Shown here in pieces: positions 1 through 5,448 of a DNA stretch of 5,648 bases; positions within the stretch are counted from its first letter, which is position 1, and each line of letters starts with the position of its first letter. Both the position numbers and the translations under genes were made by a program. Source of the DNA: Spirochaetota bacterium (GTDB taxonomy: Bacteria; Spirochaetota; UBA4802; UB4802); contig JAKPOE010000041.1 in assembly GCA_029548025.1 (NCBI GenBank), forward strand, positions 1-5,648. Direction: 5' to 3'. The notes under the pieces were generated by a model, which worked only from the letters and a program-made list of their open reading frames with translations, had not been told where the DNA came from and did not search any database.

Positions 1-677
1 AAAACAATAGAATCAAATTTATAATCAGCCACTATATCATTATTAACTATCACTTTTAATTTATAAATTCCACATCGCTCATTTTTTTTAACAGCATCAA
101 AACACTGGATTGCAATAGGATGATGCTTTGTTAGCCGTATAGTGCTGCCCTCATGGATATTGGTATATTTATCTTCAACTTTAATGTATATGGCTTCAAT
201 GACAGGTGTTTTGACATCGTCAACATGTGGTAATACAACAAAAGGATTAATCGAAATCCTTCCATTTTTTATAATCCCAAAATGAAGATGTGTACCATAT
301 GAGCTGCCAGTATTGCCCATTATTGCAAAACTATCACCTGCCGTATAATTATCACTCATACTAATACCATTATCTAAATGAACATACAAAGATTTTTCTT
401 GCTTATTATGCTCAAGTATGCAATAATTGCCGACACCGGGATACTGCTCAAGGGGAAACAATGATTTATCCCACAAAAAAATCAATTTTCCATCTTTAAC
501 TGGATAAACTTTTTTATCAATTGAGGATATATCAACACCATTATGAAAATGGTCAGATCGAGGTTCACCAAATGTTGAATGTATAGTACCGTTTTGTACT
601 GGCAATTGAAATGAAACCGACAACAATGATACGACAATTATGGCGATAGTTACTGATAAATGGATTGATTTTGTCAT
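1..677 (-). CDS. Exported M23 family metallopeptidase, 3' end missing (runs off left edge)
   Basis: A zinc peptidase of the M23 (lysostaphin/LytM) family, which cuts peptide bonds in peptidoglycan cross-bridges or stems, presumably in the periplasm. 225 codons are visible and the frame is open to base 1, so the C-terminus is missing. Residues 7-22 form a hydrophobic N-terminal segment, probably a signal peptide or anchor; no lipobox Cys is seen. The catalytic core spans about residues 30-145. It has the HxxxD zinc motif (H45, D49), the catalytic His in YVHL (H100) and the HLH motif (H130, H132), so all expected active-site residues are present and the enzyme should be active. Residues from about 149 onward (starting LPHVDDVKTP) are strand-rich and look like an added beta-sandwich domain; that is inference. 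The ATG at 675-677 follows the PBP1A stop by 10 bases, with a weak GGTGAT Shine-Dalgarno at 682-687 next to that stop, suggesting translational coupling. The cut site cannot be told from sequence. Confidence 0.93.
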   Translation of the reverse strand, partial: MTKSIHLSVTIAIIVVSLLSVSFQLPVQNGTIHSTFGEPRSDHFHNGVDISSIDKKVYPVKDGKLIFLWDKSLFPLEQYPGVGNYCILEHNKQEKSLYVHLDNGISMSDNYTAGDSFAIMGNTGSSYGTHLHFGIIKNGRISINPFVVLPHVDDVKTPVIEAIYIKVEDKYTNIHEGSTIRLTKHHPIAIQCFDAVKKNERCGIYKLKVIVNNDIVADYKFDSIV

Positions 678-687
678 AGTATCACCA

Positions 688-2943
688 TCACTTTAATACA
701 GGCACTGTGTGCATAGTACAGTATTCACCTGGCTCAGTGCCCGCATAAAATAATTCATCCTTTGCAATGCGAGGGCACCACCCTTCTCCCCGAGGAACTA
801 ATCCAGTATCAAGACATATAGTTTGTTTTGTAATATCATCAGCAGGAATTGAAAAGGATTTATATTCTGCATCTTTATAAGCCGCAAAGATATAATCAGC
901 CCAAACTGGTGCAGATAAAACACCACCGCTTCTTCCACGTCCTAATGATATGGCACCTGCTTTATTACCAATCCATACTGCACTCACAGAATCGGGAGTG
1001 TACCCTATAAACCATGCATCAACGAAGTCACTGCTTGTACCTGTTTTACCTGCAATTTCAACCGGTGTACTTCTATTTTTTAGTATCCATGAGGCAGTAC
1101 CACCTTCCTCAAAAACTCCTTTTAACATTGAAACAACGATGGCACATGCAGACGGATCAATAATTTTACCAAATTCTTTCCGTTTTTCCTGTATTTGAAG
1201 CAACACTTCTTCTTCATTATTCCATACAATATTACCATTATAATCGTTAACATATCGTATCCCATAGGGTACTACAAAATCACCACCATTAACAATAACA
1301 GAATGTAACACTGCATTTTCCAGCGGAGAAAGTTCATAGGTGCCTAATGCTAATGATAATGTTTTATAAAATCGTGAATCCAATTCACTATTGGTAAGAT
1401 TCAACCCTTTTTGAATAATAGACATAACCCGTGAATATCCTTCTTTTTCAAGTACCTGCACTGCAACAATATTGACTGACTTTTTTAATGCCTCCCGAAT
1501 TATTATCTTCCCGGAATAAAAACCATCATAATTTTTTGGAGCATACCCACCCTTGAAGGTCATTGGAATATCATCAAAAACAGATGAAGGAGTGATTACT
1601 TTATCCTGTATTGCCGCAACGTAAATAATGGGTTTAAATGATGAACCTGGTTGCCGTCGTATCTGCTGTACATGATCCAACTGGTTCTGATATGAAAAAT
1701 TGTAGCCACCAGCATATGATATAATTTCACCCGTAAAAGGATTCAACGAAACAAATGCTCCCTCAATATTATTGGCTTTCTCCATTTCCAGCAATGCTCT
1801 ATCAGGATTTTTTAATGCTTTAGCTATTTTCTCATGATATTCACGTTGAAGTTGAATACCTTTTCGCAATGCTGTAATGGCAATATCCTGTTTTTTAGCA
1901 TCGATAGTTGTATATACTGTTAAACCACCCTTTTTAACAACTTCATCTGAAAATTTATTAACCAGTATACGCCGTATATATTCATTAAAAAACGGCGCCC
2001 TATTGATACGATACAGGCTAAAGATGAAACTTCCTATTAAAGAAGATTCGGCGATAGTATCCTTTGAAAACTTGACCTCCCATTGCTTGATAAAATTTCT
2101 ATATTGTAACTGAGCCTGGTCGCTACTTATAAATCCAGCATCTATCATGGATTGCATGATCCGTTTGGTCTTTTTAAGTGATAAATCAAGATTATTAAGT
2201 GGTGAGTAAATCAACGGGTTAGAAATGGTTGCAACAATCATTGCACATTCTGTTTCATTACAATCAACTATCGATTTTCCAAAAAACATCTTTGATGCTG
2301 CTTCAACACCGTAGGCCCCATTACCAAAGTAAATATAATTAAGATACATGGATAAGATGTCCTGCTTATCATAGTGTTTTTCAATTTCAAATGCACAGAA
2401 TATCTCATATATCTTTCTTTTTATACTTCGTTCCATATCAGTAAACAATACTTTTGCAAGTTGCTGGGTAATGGTGCTGCCTCCCTGTACAACCCGAAAA
2501 TGAATGATGTTAGTAATAAATGCACGTGCAATACCTTTGTAATTTACACCTTTGTGATTATAAAAATTTCTGTCCTCGCTTGCAATGACAGCTTTAATAA
2601 GCCACTTTGGAAAGTATGAATAAGGAACTATCTCCCGTTTTTGTTCAAAAAACTCACCAATAATTTCGTTATTTCTATCATAAATGCGGGTAGGAATATC
2701 TACTACTTTTGCCGAAACATCTATTTCGCTATAGGTATACGAATAACCTCCTTTTAGCTCTTCAGTTCGGTCAATAAGCTGTTTATATTTAAAGAGTTTA
2801 TCCAGTGCGTTTTGTTTATCATGCAGCCATTCTATATAAACAACCGATGTATACAGAATAATGAGAAAACAACATATGAGTGGAATACCGACAAAAGTAA
2901 ATACCTTATGCTCACGAATCCATGCAATTATATCAGTTATCAT
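688..2943 (-). CDS. mrcA: Bifunctional class A penicillin-binding protein, PBP1A type (transglycosylase/transpeptidase)
   Basis: A 751-residue inner-membrane enzyme that polymerises lipid II into glycan strands and cross-links the stem peptides on the periplasmic side. Residues 1-13 are cytoplasmic and about 14-37 form one membrane helix. The GT51 transglycosylase follows at about 85-260: catalytic Glu123 in EDRNF, GGSTITQQ at 154-161, the R-K-E motif near 172-180 and YLNYIYFGNGAYG at 200-212. The transpeptidase at about 390-690 has the SxxK nucleophile (S434-S-F-K437), SxN (S489-V-N491) and KTG (633-635), so both active sites are intact. The C-terminal tail has three Cys (710, 723, 742) and a GTEP motif, as I recall from other PBP1A-type proteins. 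Length is normal for the family. The ATG has an AGGT-type ribosome binding site about 8 bases upstream. It lies 30 bases after rlmN and 10 before the M23 gene, so it is probably mid-operon. The symbol is by analogy with E. coli; class A PBP is secure, orthology with PBP1A rather than 1B or 1C is likely. Confidence 0.97.
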   Translation of the reverse strand: MITDIIAWIREHKVFTFVGIPLICCFLIILYTSVVYIEWLHDKQNALDKLFKYKQLIDRTEELKGGYSYTYSEIDVSAKVVDIPTRIYDRNNEIIGEFFEQKREIVPYSYFPKWLIKAVIASEDRNFYNHKGVNYKGIARAFITNIIHFRVVQGGSTITQQLAKVLFTDMERSIKRKIYEIFCAFEIEKHYDKQDILSMYLNYIYFGNGAYGVEAASKMFFGKSIVDCNETECAMIVATISNPLIYSPLNNLDLSLKKTKRIMQSMIDAGFISSDQAQLQYRNFIKQWEVKFSKDTIAESSLIGSFIFSLYRINRAPFFNEYIRRILVNKFSDEVVKKGGLTVYTTIDAKKQDIAITALRKGIQLQREYHEKIAKALKNPDRALLEMEKANNIEGAFVSLNPFTGEIISYAGGYNFSYQNQLDHVQQIRRQPGSSFKPIIYVAAIQDKVITPSSVFDDIPMTFKGGYAPKNYDGFYSGKIIIREALKKSVNIVAVQVLEKEGYSRVMSIIQKGLNLTNSELDSRFYKTLSLALGTYELSPLENAVLHSVIVNGGDFVVPYGIRYVNDYNGNIVWNNEEEVLLQIQEKRKEFGKIIDPSACAIVVSMLKGVFEEGGTASWILKNRSTPVEIAGKTGTSSDFVDAWFIGYTPDSVSAVWIGNKAGAISLGRGRSGGVLSAPVWADYIFAAYKDAEYKSFSIPADDITKQTICLDTGLVPRGEGWCPRIAKDELFYAGTEPGEYCTMHTVPVLK

Positions 2944-2973
2944 TATCCGGACCTACTATCGTACAAATATTTT

Positions 2974-4008
2974 TTATAAATAATGTCTGCCAGACAATTG
3001 ACCACATGCACCATCTATATCACTGCCTGCACTTTTCCTTATAGATATGGGTATATTCATAATTTCAAGTCTTTTTATAAATTTATTTATTTCTTCTTCA
3101 ACTGGAATTTCCATGTTATGTTTTCCTTTATTTAATGGGATAAGATTTAACTTTATTCTGTTGTATTTGAACATACTTTTTAAACGTTGCGCATCTTCTT
3201 CAGATATATTATCTTTGCGCATGACGTATTCAATGGTTACTCTGTTACGTGAAACAGGAAATTTTACATCCAGTAATCTAATAATATTTTGCATTGGATA
3301 TTTTTTTTCAACCGGCATATATCTTGAACGCTTAACCATATCGGTATCATTCAATGATATTGCTAAATTGTACGGCATTTTTTCATCAATAAAGCGCTGT
3401 ATACCTTCATAAATACCACAGGTTGAAATAGTAATTTTCCTTACTGATATATGAAATCCAAATGTATAGTTCATAATAGCAGCTGCTTTCATGACATTAT
3501 CATAGTTTAAAAAAGGCTCACCCATTCCCATAAAAACGATATTGTTATTTTTCAAACCGGTTAGCTGTCGTACTTTATTAATCTGATCAAGAATTTCTGC
3601 ACATTCCAGATTGCGCTTAAATCCAATTTTTGCTGTTTCACAAAAGGTACATCCCATAGGACACCCTATTTGACTTGAAACGCAAATGGTCAATCTCCCC
3701 TCGTCGGTACCATCATTGCGGATAAATACCGATTCTATGAAATGATTGTCATGTGTTGCAAATAAAAATTTTTCAGTACCATCACAATTTGATTTTTTAC
3801 GATCTATTAATTGTAATGCAGAAATTTCATAATTATCGGTTAAATATTGACGTAATTTTTTTGAGAAGTTAGTCATTGTGTTAAAATTATCAACATTACG
3901 CTCATACAACCAGTTAAAAAGCTGTTTTGCTCGATAGCTCTTTTCATTTATTGACGCAAATATCTGTTCAACTTCCTCAAGAGAAAAGTTTTTAATATAT
4001 TTTTTCAT
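2974..4008 (-). CDS. rlmN: Dual-specificity RNA methyltransferase RlmN (23S rRNA A2503 / tRNA A37 C2-methyltransferase)
   Basis: A 344-residue cytoplasmic radical-SAM enzyme; the family methylates C2 of A2503 in 23S rRNA and of A37 in some tRNAs, tuning the peptidyl-transferase centre and decoding. An N-terminal accessory domain (about 1-95) precedes the radical-SAM barrel. The CxxxCxxC iron-sulfur motif is C116, C120 and C123. The two catalytic cysteines known from E. coli have clear equivalents: C109 in TICVSSQ and the methyl-carrying C335 in GACGQL. Other family hallmarks are GMGEPFLNYDNV (161-172), SVRKITISTCG (188-198) and NLAISLN (214-220). Length fits the family. The ATG at 4008 is the first in this frame after a TAA at 4045-4047; no good Shine-Dalgarno precedes it, which is unusual here. 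It probably heads the operon with the PBP1A and M23 genes. Cfr, the related C8-methylating resistance enzyme, is less likely because the C-terminal motif lacks the Cfr QFGSD form as I recall it; the local form is RKSAGSDIDGACGQL. Confidence 0.97.
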   Translation of the reverse strand: MKKYIKNFSLEEVEQIFASINEKSYRAKQLFNWLYERNVDNFNTMTNFSKKLRQYLTDNYEISALQLIDRKKSNCDGTEKFLFATHDNHFIESVFIRNDGTDEGRLTICVSSQIGCPMGCTFCETAKIGFKRNLECAEILDQINKVRQLTGLKNNNIVFMGMGEPFLNYDNVMKAAAIMNYTFGFHISVRKITISTCGIYEGIQRFIDEKMPYNLAISLNDTDMVKRSRYMPVEKKYPMQNIIRLLDVKFPVSRNRVTIEYVMRKDNISEEDAQRLKSMFKYNRIKLNLIPLNKGKHNMEIPVEEEINKFIKRLEIMNIPISIRKSAGSDIDGACGQLSGRHYL

Positions 4009-4059
4009 ATTGTATGCATGTTCTATGATGGTAAAAATTGAATTTTAAATGACAATAAA

Positions 4060-4087
4060 ATTATATCACTATTAATACTACTGTAAT
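4060..4087 (-). promoter_or_regulatory. Candidate sigma-70-type extended -10 promoter for rlmN-PBP1A-M23
   Basis: On the minus strand a perfect TATAAT (4065-4060) is preceded by TGA, giving the extended -10 form TGnTATAAT. A -35-like ATTACA (4087-4082) lies 16 bases upstream and matches 4 of 6 consensus positions. Transcription would start near 4053, giving a leader of about 45 bases before rlmN. The region is AT-rich, so chance matches are common, but the extended -10 and its placement are good. Confidence 0.45.
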
Positions 4088-4221
4088 ACTACTTTTTGAA
4101 CTATTTACCAATTCAAGCTGCCAATGGAGCATTGTACTGCATTACAATTGATAAGTTTTTTGATGCTACTATTGATATTGATCTTTTGTAAATTTATTTT
4201 TATAAAATTATCACTTTCTAT

Positions 4222-4241
4222 TACCATATTTGTATATGGTA
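4222..4241. repeat. Perfect 8-bp inverted repeat, 4-base loop
   Basis: TACCATAT, loop TTGT, then ATATGGTA. The arms match exactly. It lies about 155-160 bases upstream of the candidate rlmN -10 box and well downstream of the tatA terminator. With no T tract on either side it is not a classic terminator; an operator is possible but unproven. Confidence 0.5.
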
Positions 4242-4374
4242 TTATTGGTTCATAGATTGTTTCACAGTAGCTATTTTTAAATTAGCTTGATGTATTCATA
4301 ACTAATGAAATCCAGTATATACTCTCTATCAATGTGCAAAAATATACATTATTCTATATATTTATTTATACTAC

Positions 4375-4426
4375 AAAAAAAAATCTACACAGGATACACC
4401 CATAAATATATGGTTATATCCCGTGT
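4375..4426 (-). terminator. Rho-independent terminator of tatA
   Basis: The arms 4387-4396 and 4417-4426 form a 10-bp stem, with a further CCAT/ATGG pairing inside the loop. In the minus-strand transcript the fifth pair is a G-U wobble and the stem is unbroken, and it is followed at once by a run of nine U (4383-4375). It begins about 10 bases after the tatA stop. On the plus strand the same pair is an A-C mismatch, though seven T follow on that side too, so weak activity in the other direction is possible. Confidence 0.8.
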
Positions 4427-4435
4427 ATTTTTTTA

Positions 4436-4603
4436 TCATGATTTTTTTTCATCTTTTACATCATCATCTGAATTTAGTGCTTTTTTGAACTCTTTAATAC
4501 CACTACCTATATCTTTAGCAATTTTAGGTATTTTCCCAGCACCAAAAACAATGATGACTATAAAAAATATTATTACTAATTCCCCAAAACCAAGATTTGG
4601 CAT
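4436..4603 (-). CDS. tatA: Sec-independent (twin-arginine) protein translocase subunit TatA/TatE
   Basis: A 55-residue inner-membrane protein; TatA subunits assemble with TatC to move folded proteins with twin-arginine signals across the cytoplasmic membrane. Residues 4-8 are LGFGE, with the polar residue at position 8 expected near the start of the membrane helix (about 8-20). The hinge F20-G21 leads to the signature FGAGKIPKIAKDIGSGIKEF (20-39), an amphipathic helix, and the tail (44-55) is acidic and lysine-rich. This is the complete TatA plan. A TatB would normally be longer. The start at 4603 is set by an excellent GGGAGG ribosome binding site with 8-base spacing. A terminator follows directly, so the gene appears to be transcribed alone; no tatC or tatB lies in the window. 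A hairpin-rich leader lies upstream. Confidence 0.95.
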   Translation of the reverse strand: MPNLGFGELVIIFFIVIIVFGAGKIPKIAKDIGSGIKEFKKALNSDDDVKDEKKS

Positions 4604-4611
4604 TGTTTAAG

Positions 4612-4617
4612 CCTCCC
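4612..4617 (-). promoter_or_regulatory. Ribosome binding site of tatA
   Basis: GGGAGG on the minus strand, 8 bases before the tatA ATG at 4601-4603. It decides the start of this 55-residue gene and supports its being translated. Confidence 0.85.
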
Positions 4618-4639
4618 TATTAAATTGATTTTTCAACTC

Positions 4640-4733
4640 TTGGTTTGCTATAAAAATTTGTCAAATAATTTAAATTACTGTTTAAAATATTGTTGTAACA
4701 ACTACAATATAACCATTATTTATAGCAAATCAA
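4640..4733. repeat. Nested inverted repeats upstream of tatA
   Basis: The outer arms are 4644-4654 (TTTGCTATAAA) and 4719-4729 (TTTATAGCAAA), an exact 11-bp match. Pairing extends to 15 bp (4640-4654 with 4719-4733) if one G-U pair is allowed in the plus-strand RNA. Inside sits a second hairpin, 4687-4693 (ATATTGT) with 4704-4710 (ACAATAT), extended by GT/AC. The element ends 37 bases before the tatA start. It could be a leader structure, a small mobile remnant or chance in AT-rich DNA. Confidence 0.5.
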
Positions 4734-4818
4734 ATTTTATTTAATGGGATCAATAAAACTTTTTTTGATATTATCAACATTCAAAATGCAATTTTAACAT
4801 TATTGTATGGCCATAATA

Positions 4819-4852
4819 CTTTAAATAAAGCTTTATGTAGCTTTATTTAAAG
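4819..4852. repeat. Perfect 13-bp inverted repeat downstream of the 158-residue gene
   Basis: CTTTAAATAAAGC, an 8-base loop, then GCTTTATTTAAAG; the arms match at all 13 positions. It starts 49 bases past the stop of the 158-residue gene. It would be a natural place for that gene's terminator, but no T run follows on the minus strand (the next bases read TATTATGGCC), so it may be an operator, an RNA-stability hairpin or an atypical terminator. Confidence 0.6.
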
Positions 4853-4901
4853 ATACCCTAATCAGCTTGATGCTAAAACAATAAAATGGTATAATCAGAA
4901 A

Positions 4902-5378
4902 CTAAGCGTTCTGCTGGAGTACTTCCGGGGGTGGTCCCCAGTGGTATTGGCAGCAATGTATGCCATTTTCCTTATAAAAAGAAAAGGTGTATGCCCTGCT
5001 TTCATAATAGTTAGGATAGTTATCGGTATTCATCTCTTTTAAGCGATGATTGAAATACTGTAAAAATTCTACCAGCACCTTTTCGATGCAAAATTCAATA
5101 ATCTTTGCCAGCGACATCTTCCACAGCTTCTTCACATCCAGAAACAGCTCGTATTCTGAATGGTAAACATACAGATGCACCCGTTTCCAGTTCTTCTGGG
5201 TATTTCGTTTGCGGTAGGCAATGCGGTTAAACGCCTGCATACGGCACTTTTCCTTCTTTGCAACATAGTTAATGAGGAGAAAGATAAAGGTGTGCAATGG
5301 TAGTTTGTATTGCTCAGCATAACGATTGAGTAATGCCAGATGGTTGATGCTGATACAGGTGGTTGTTTCAATGGTCAT
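4902..5378 (-). CDS. Hypothetical protein, 158 aa, two tandem strand-helix-helix (ribbon-helix-helix-like) units
   Basis: I do not recognise this gene with confidence. The protein is soluble-looking and basic, with no signal peptide. Two stretches share one pattern. At residues 4-41, a strand (TTCISI) is followed by a helix to about 24, then a helix after KLPL. At residues 66-106, a strand (RVHLYVY) is followed by a helix to about 87, then a helix after KMSL. Each resembles a ribbon-helix-helix DNA-binding unit, so the whole could be a single-chain pseudodimer; this is inference. A basic linker (about 46-66, with RKR and KR) joins them. The C-terminus is aromatic and holds H141, C142, C143 and H146. 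The layout reminds me of DUF1564 proteins of Leptospira, unverified. The coding region is real: the ATG has a consensus Shine-Dalgarno 5 bases upstream and the composition is gene-like. By hand count about 41% G+C over 420 bases, above the neighbouring genes, which hints at acquisition. No partner gene is adjacent. Confidence 0.8.
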   Translation of the reverse strand: MTIETTTCISINHLALLNRYAEQYKLPLHTFIFLLINYVAKKEKCRMQAFNRIAYRKRNTQKNWKRVHLYVYHSEYELFLDVKKLWKMSLAKIIEFCIEKVLVEFLQYFNHRLKEMNTDNYPNYYESRAYTFSFYKENGIHCCQYHWGPPPEVLQQNA

Positions 5379-5382
5379 GGGT

Positions 5383-5390
5383 TCCTCCTT
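5383..5390 (-). promoter_or_regulatory. Consensus ribosome binding site of the 158-residue gene
   Basis: On the minus strand the sequence reads AAGGAGGA, a near-perfect anti-16S match, with GGAGG ending 5 bases before the ATG at 5376-5378. It fixes the start codon of a gene that could not otherwise be confirmed by homology, and it is the strongest ribosome binding site in the window. Confidence 0.85.
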
Positions 5391-5411
5391 CCAGAGTAGT
5401 GTATATAGTAC

Positions 5412-5448
5412 CGATAACTATCGCATAGCATAATTATTATGATGTCAA
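5412..5448 (-). promoter_or_regulatory. Candidate promoter and operator-like palindrome of the 158-residue gene
   Basis: On the minus strand a perfect TTGACA (5448-5443) is followed, after a 15-base spacer, by TGC-TATGCG (5430-5422), an extended but weak -10 box. Overlapping its downstream edge is CGATA-AC-TATCG (5412-5423), a perfect 5-bp dyad. The palindrome lies between the presumed -10 box and the start codon, where a repressor could act. The -10 match is poor, so the promoter call is tentative. Confidence 0.3.

Larger units (their letters stand above)
4009..4435. other. Non-coding spacer between tatA and rlmN
   Basis: About 427 bases without a supported gene. It contains the tatA terminator at its right end, a perfect 8-bp inverted repeat at 4222-4241 and the candidate rlmN promoter at 4060-4087. 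The rest is very AT-rich with no recognisable RNA gene. A 43-codon open frame on the plus strand (4124-4255) encodes a hydrophobic peptide but has no ribosome binding site. Confidence 0.7.
4604..4901. other. Non-coding, dyad-rich spacer between the 158-residue gene and tatA
   Basis: About 298 bases of AT-rich DNA with no supported gene. In addition to the elements listed separately it holds a TTGATA-T-TATCAA palindrome (4765-4777) and a TATGGCCATA palindrome (4806-4815). The tatA promoter must lie here if tatA is transcribed on its own. Candidates on the minus strand are TTGATT (4733-4728) with TATATT (4711-4706), 16-base spacing, and a perfect TTGACA (4664-4659) with only a poor -10 (AAGAGT, 4641-4636). 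Neither is convincing. Confidence 0.55.

Noticed and set aside
950..2619. Several plus-strand frames of about 80 codons
   Set aside because: All are antisense to the intact PBP1A gene and have no family resemblance.
3047..3412. 121-codon plus-strand frame
   Set aside because: Antisense to rlmN, whose conserved motifs are uninterrupted.
2974..4008. Cfr-type antibiotic-resistance methyltransferase
   Set aside because: Length, core motifs and housekeeping context fit RlmN better, and the C-terminal motif is not the Cfr form as I recall it.
4124..4255. 43-codon plus-strand open frame encoding a hydrophobic peptide
   Set aside because: No ribosome binding site, overlaps a dyad, and T-rich DNA encodes hydrophobic peptides by chance.
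4305..4610. 101-codon plus-strand frame
   Set aside because: Antisense to tatA and its terminator; the TatA protein on the minus strand matches its family throughout.
4640..4901. CRISPR array or small insertion sequence
   Set aside because: The repeats are inverted and differ from one another; there are no regularly spaced direct repeats, no transposase and no target-site duplication.
5132..5371. 79-codon minus-strand frame inside the 158-residue gene
   Set aside because: Lies wholly within the 158-residue gene in another frame, and that gene has the consensus ribosome binding site.
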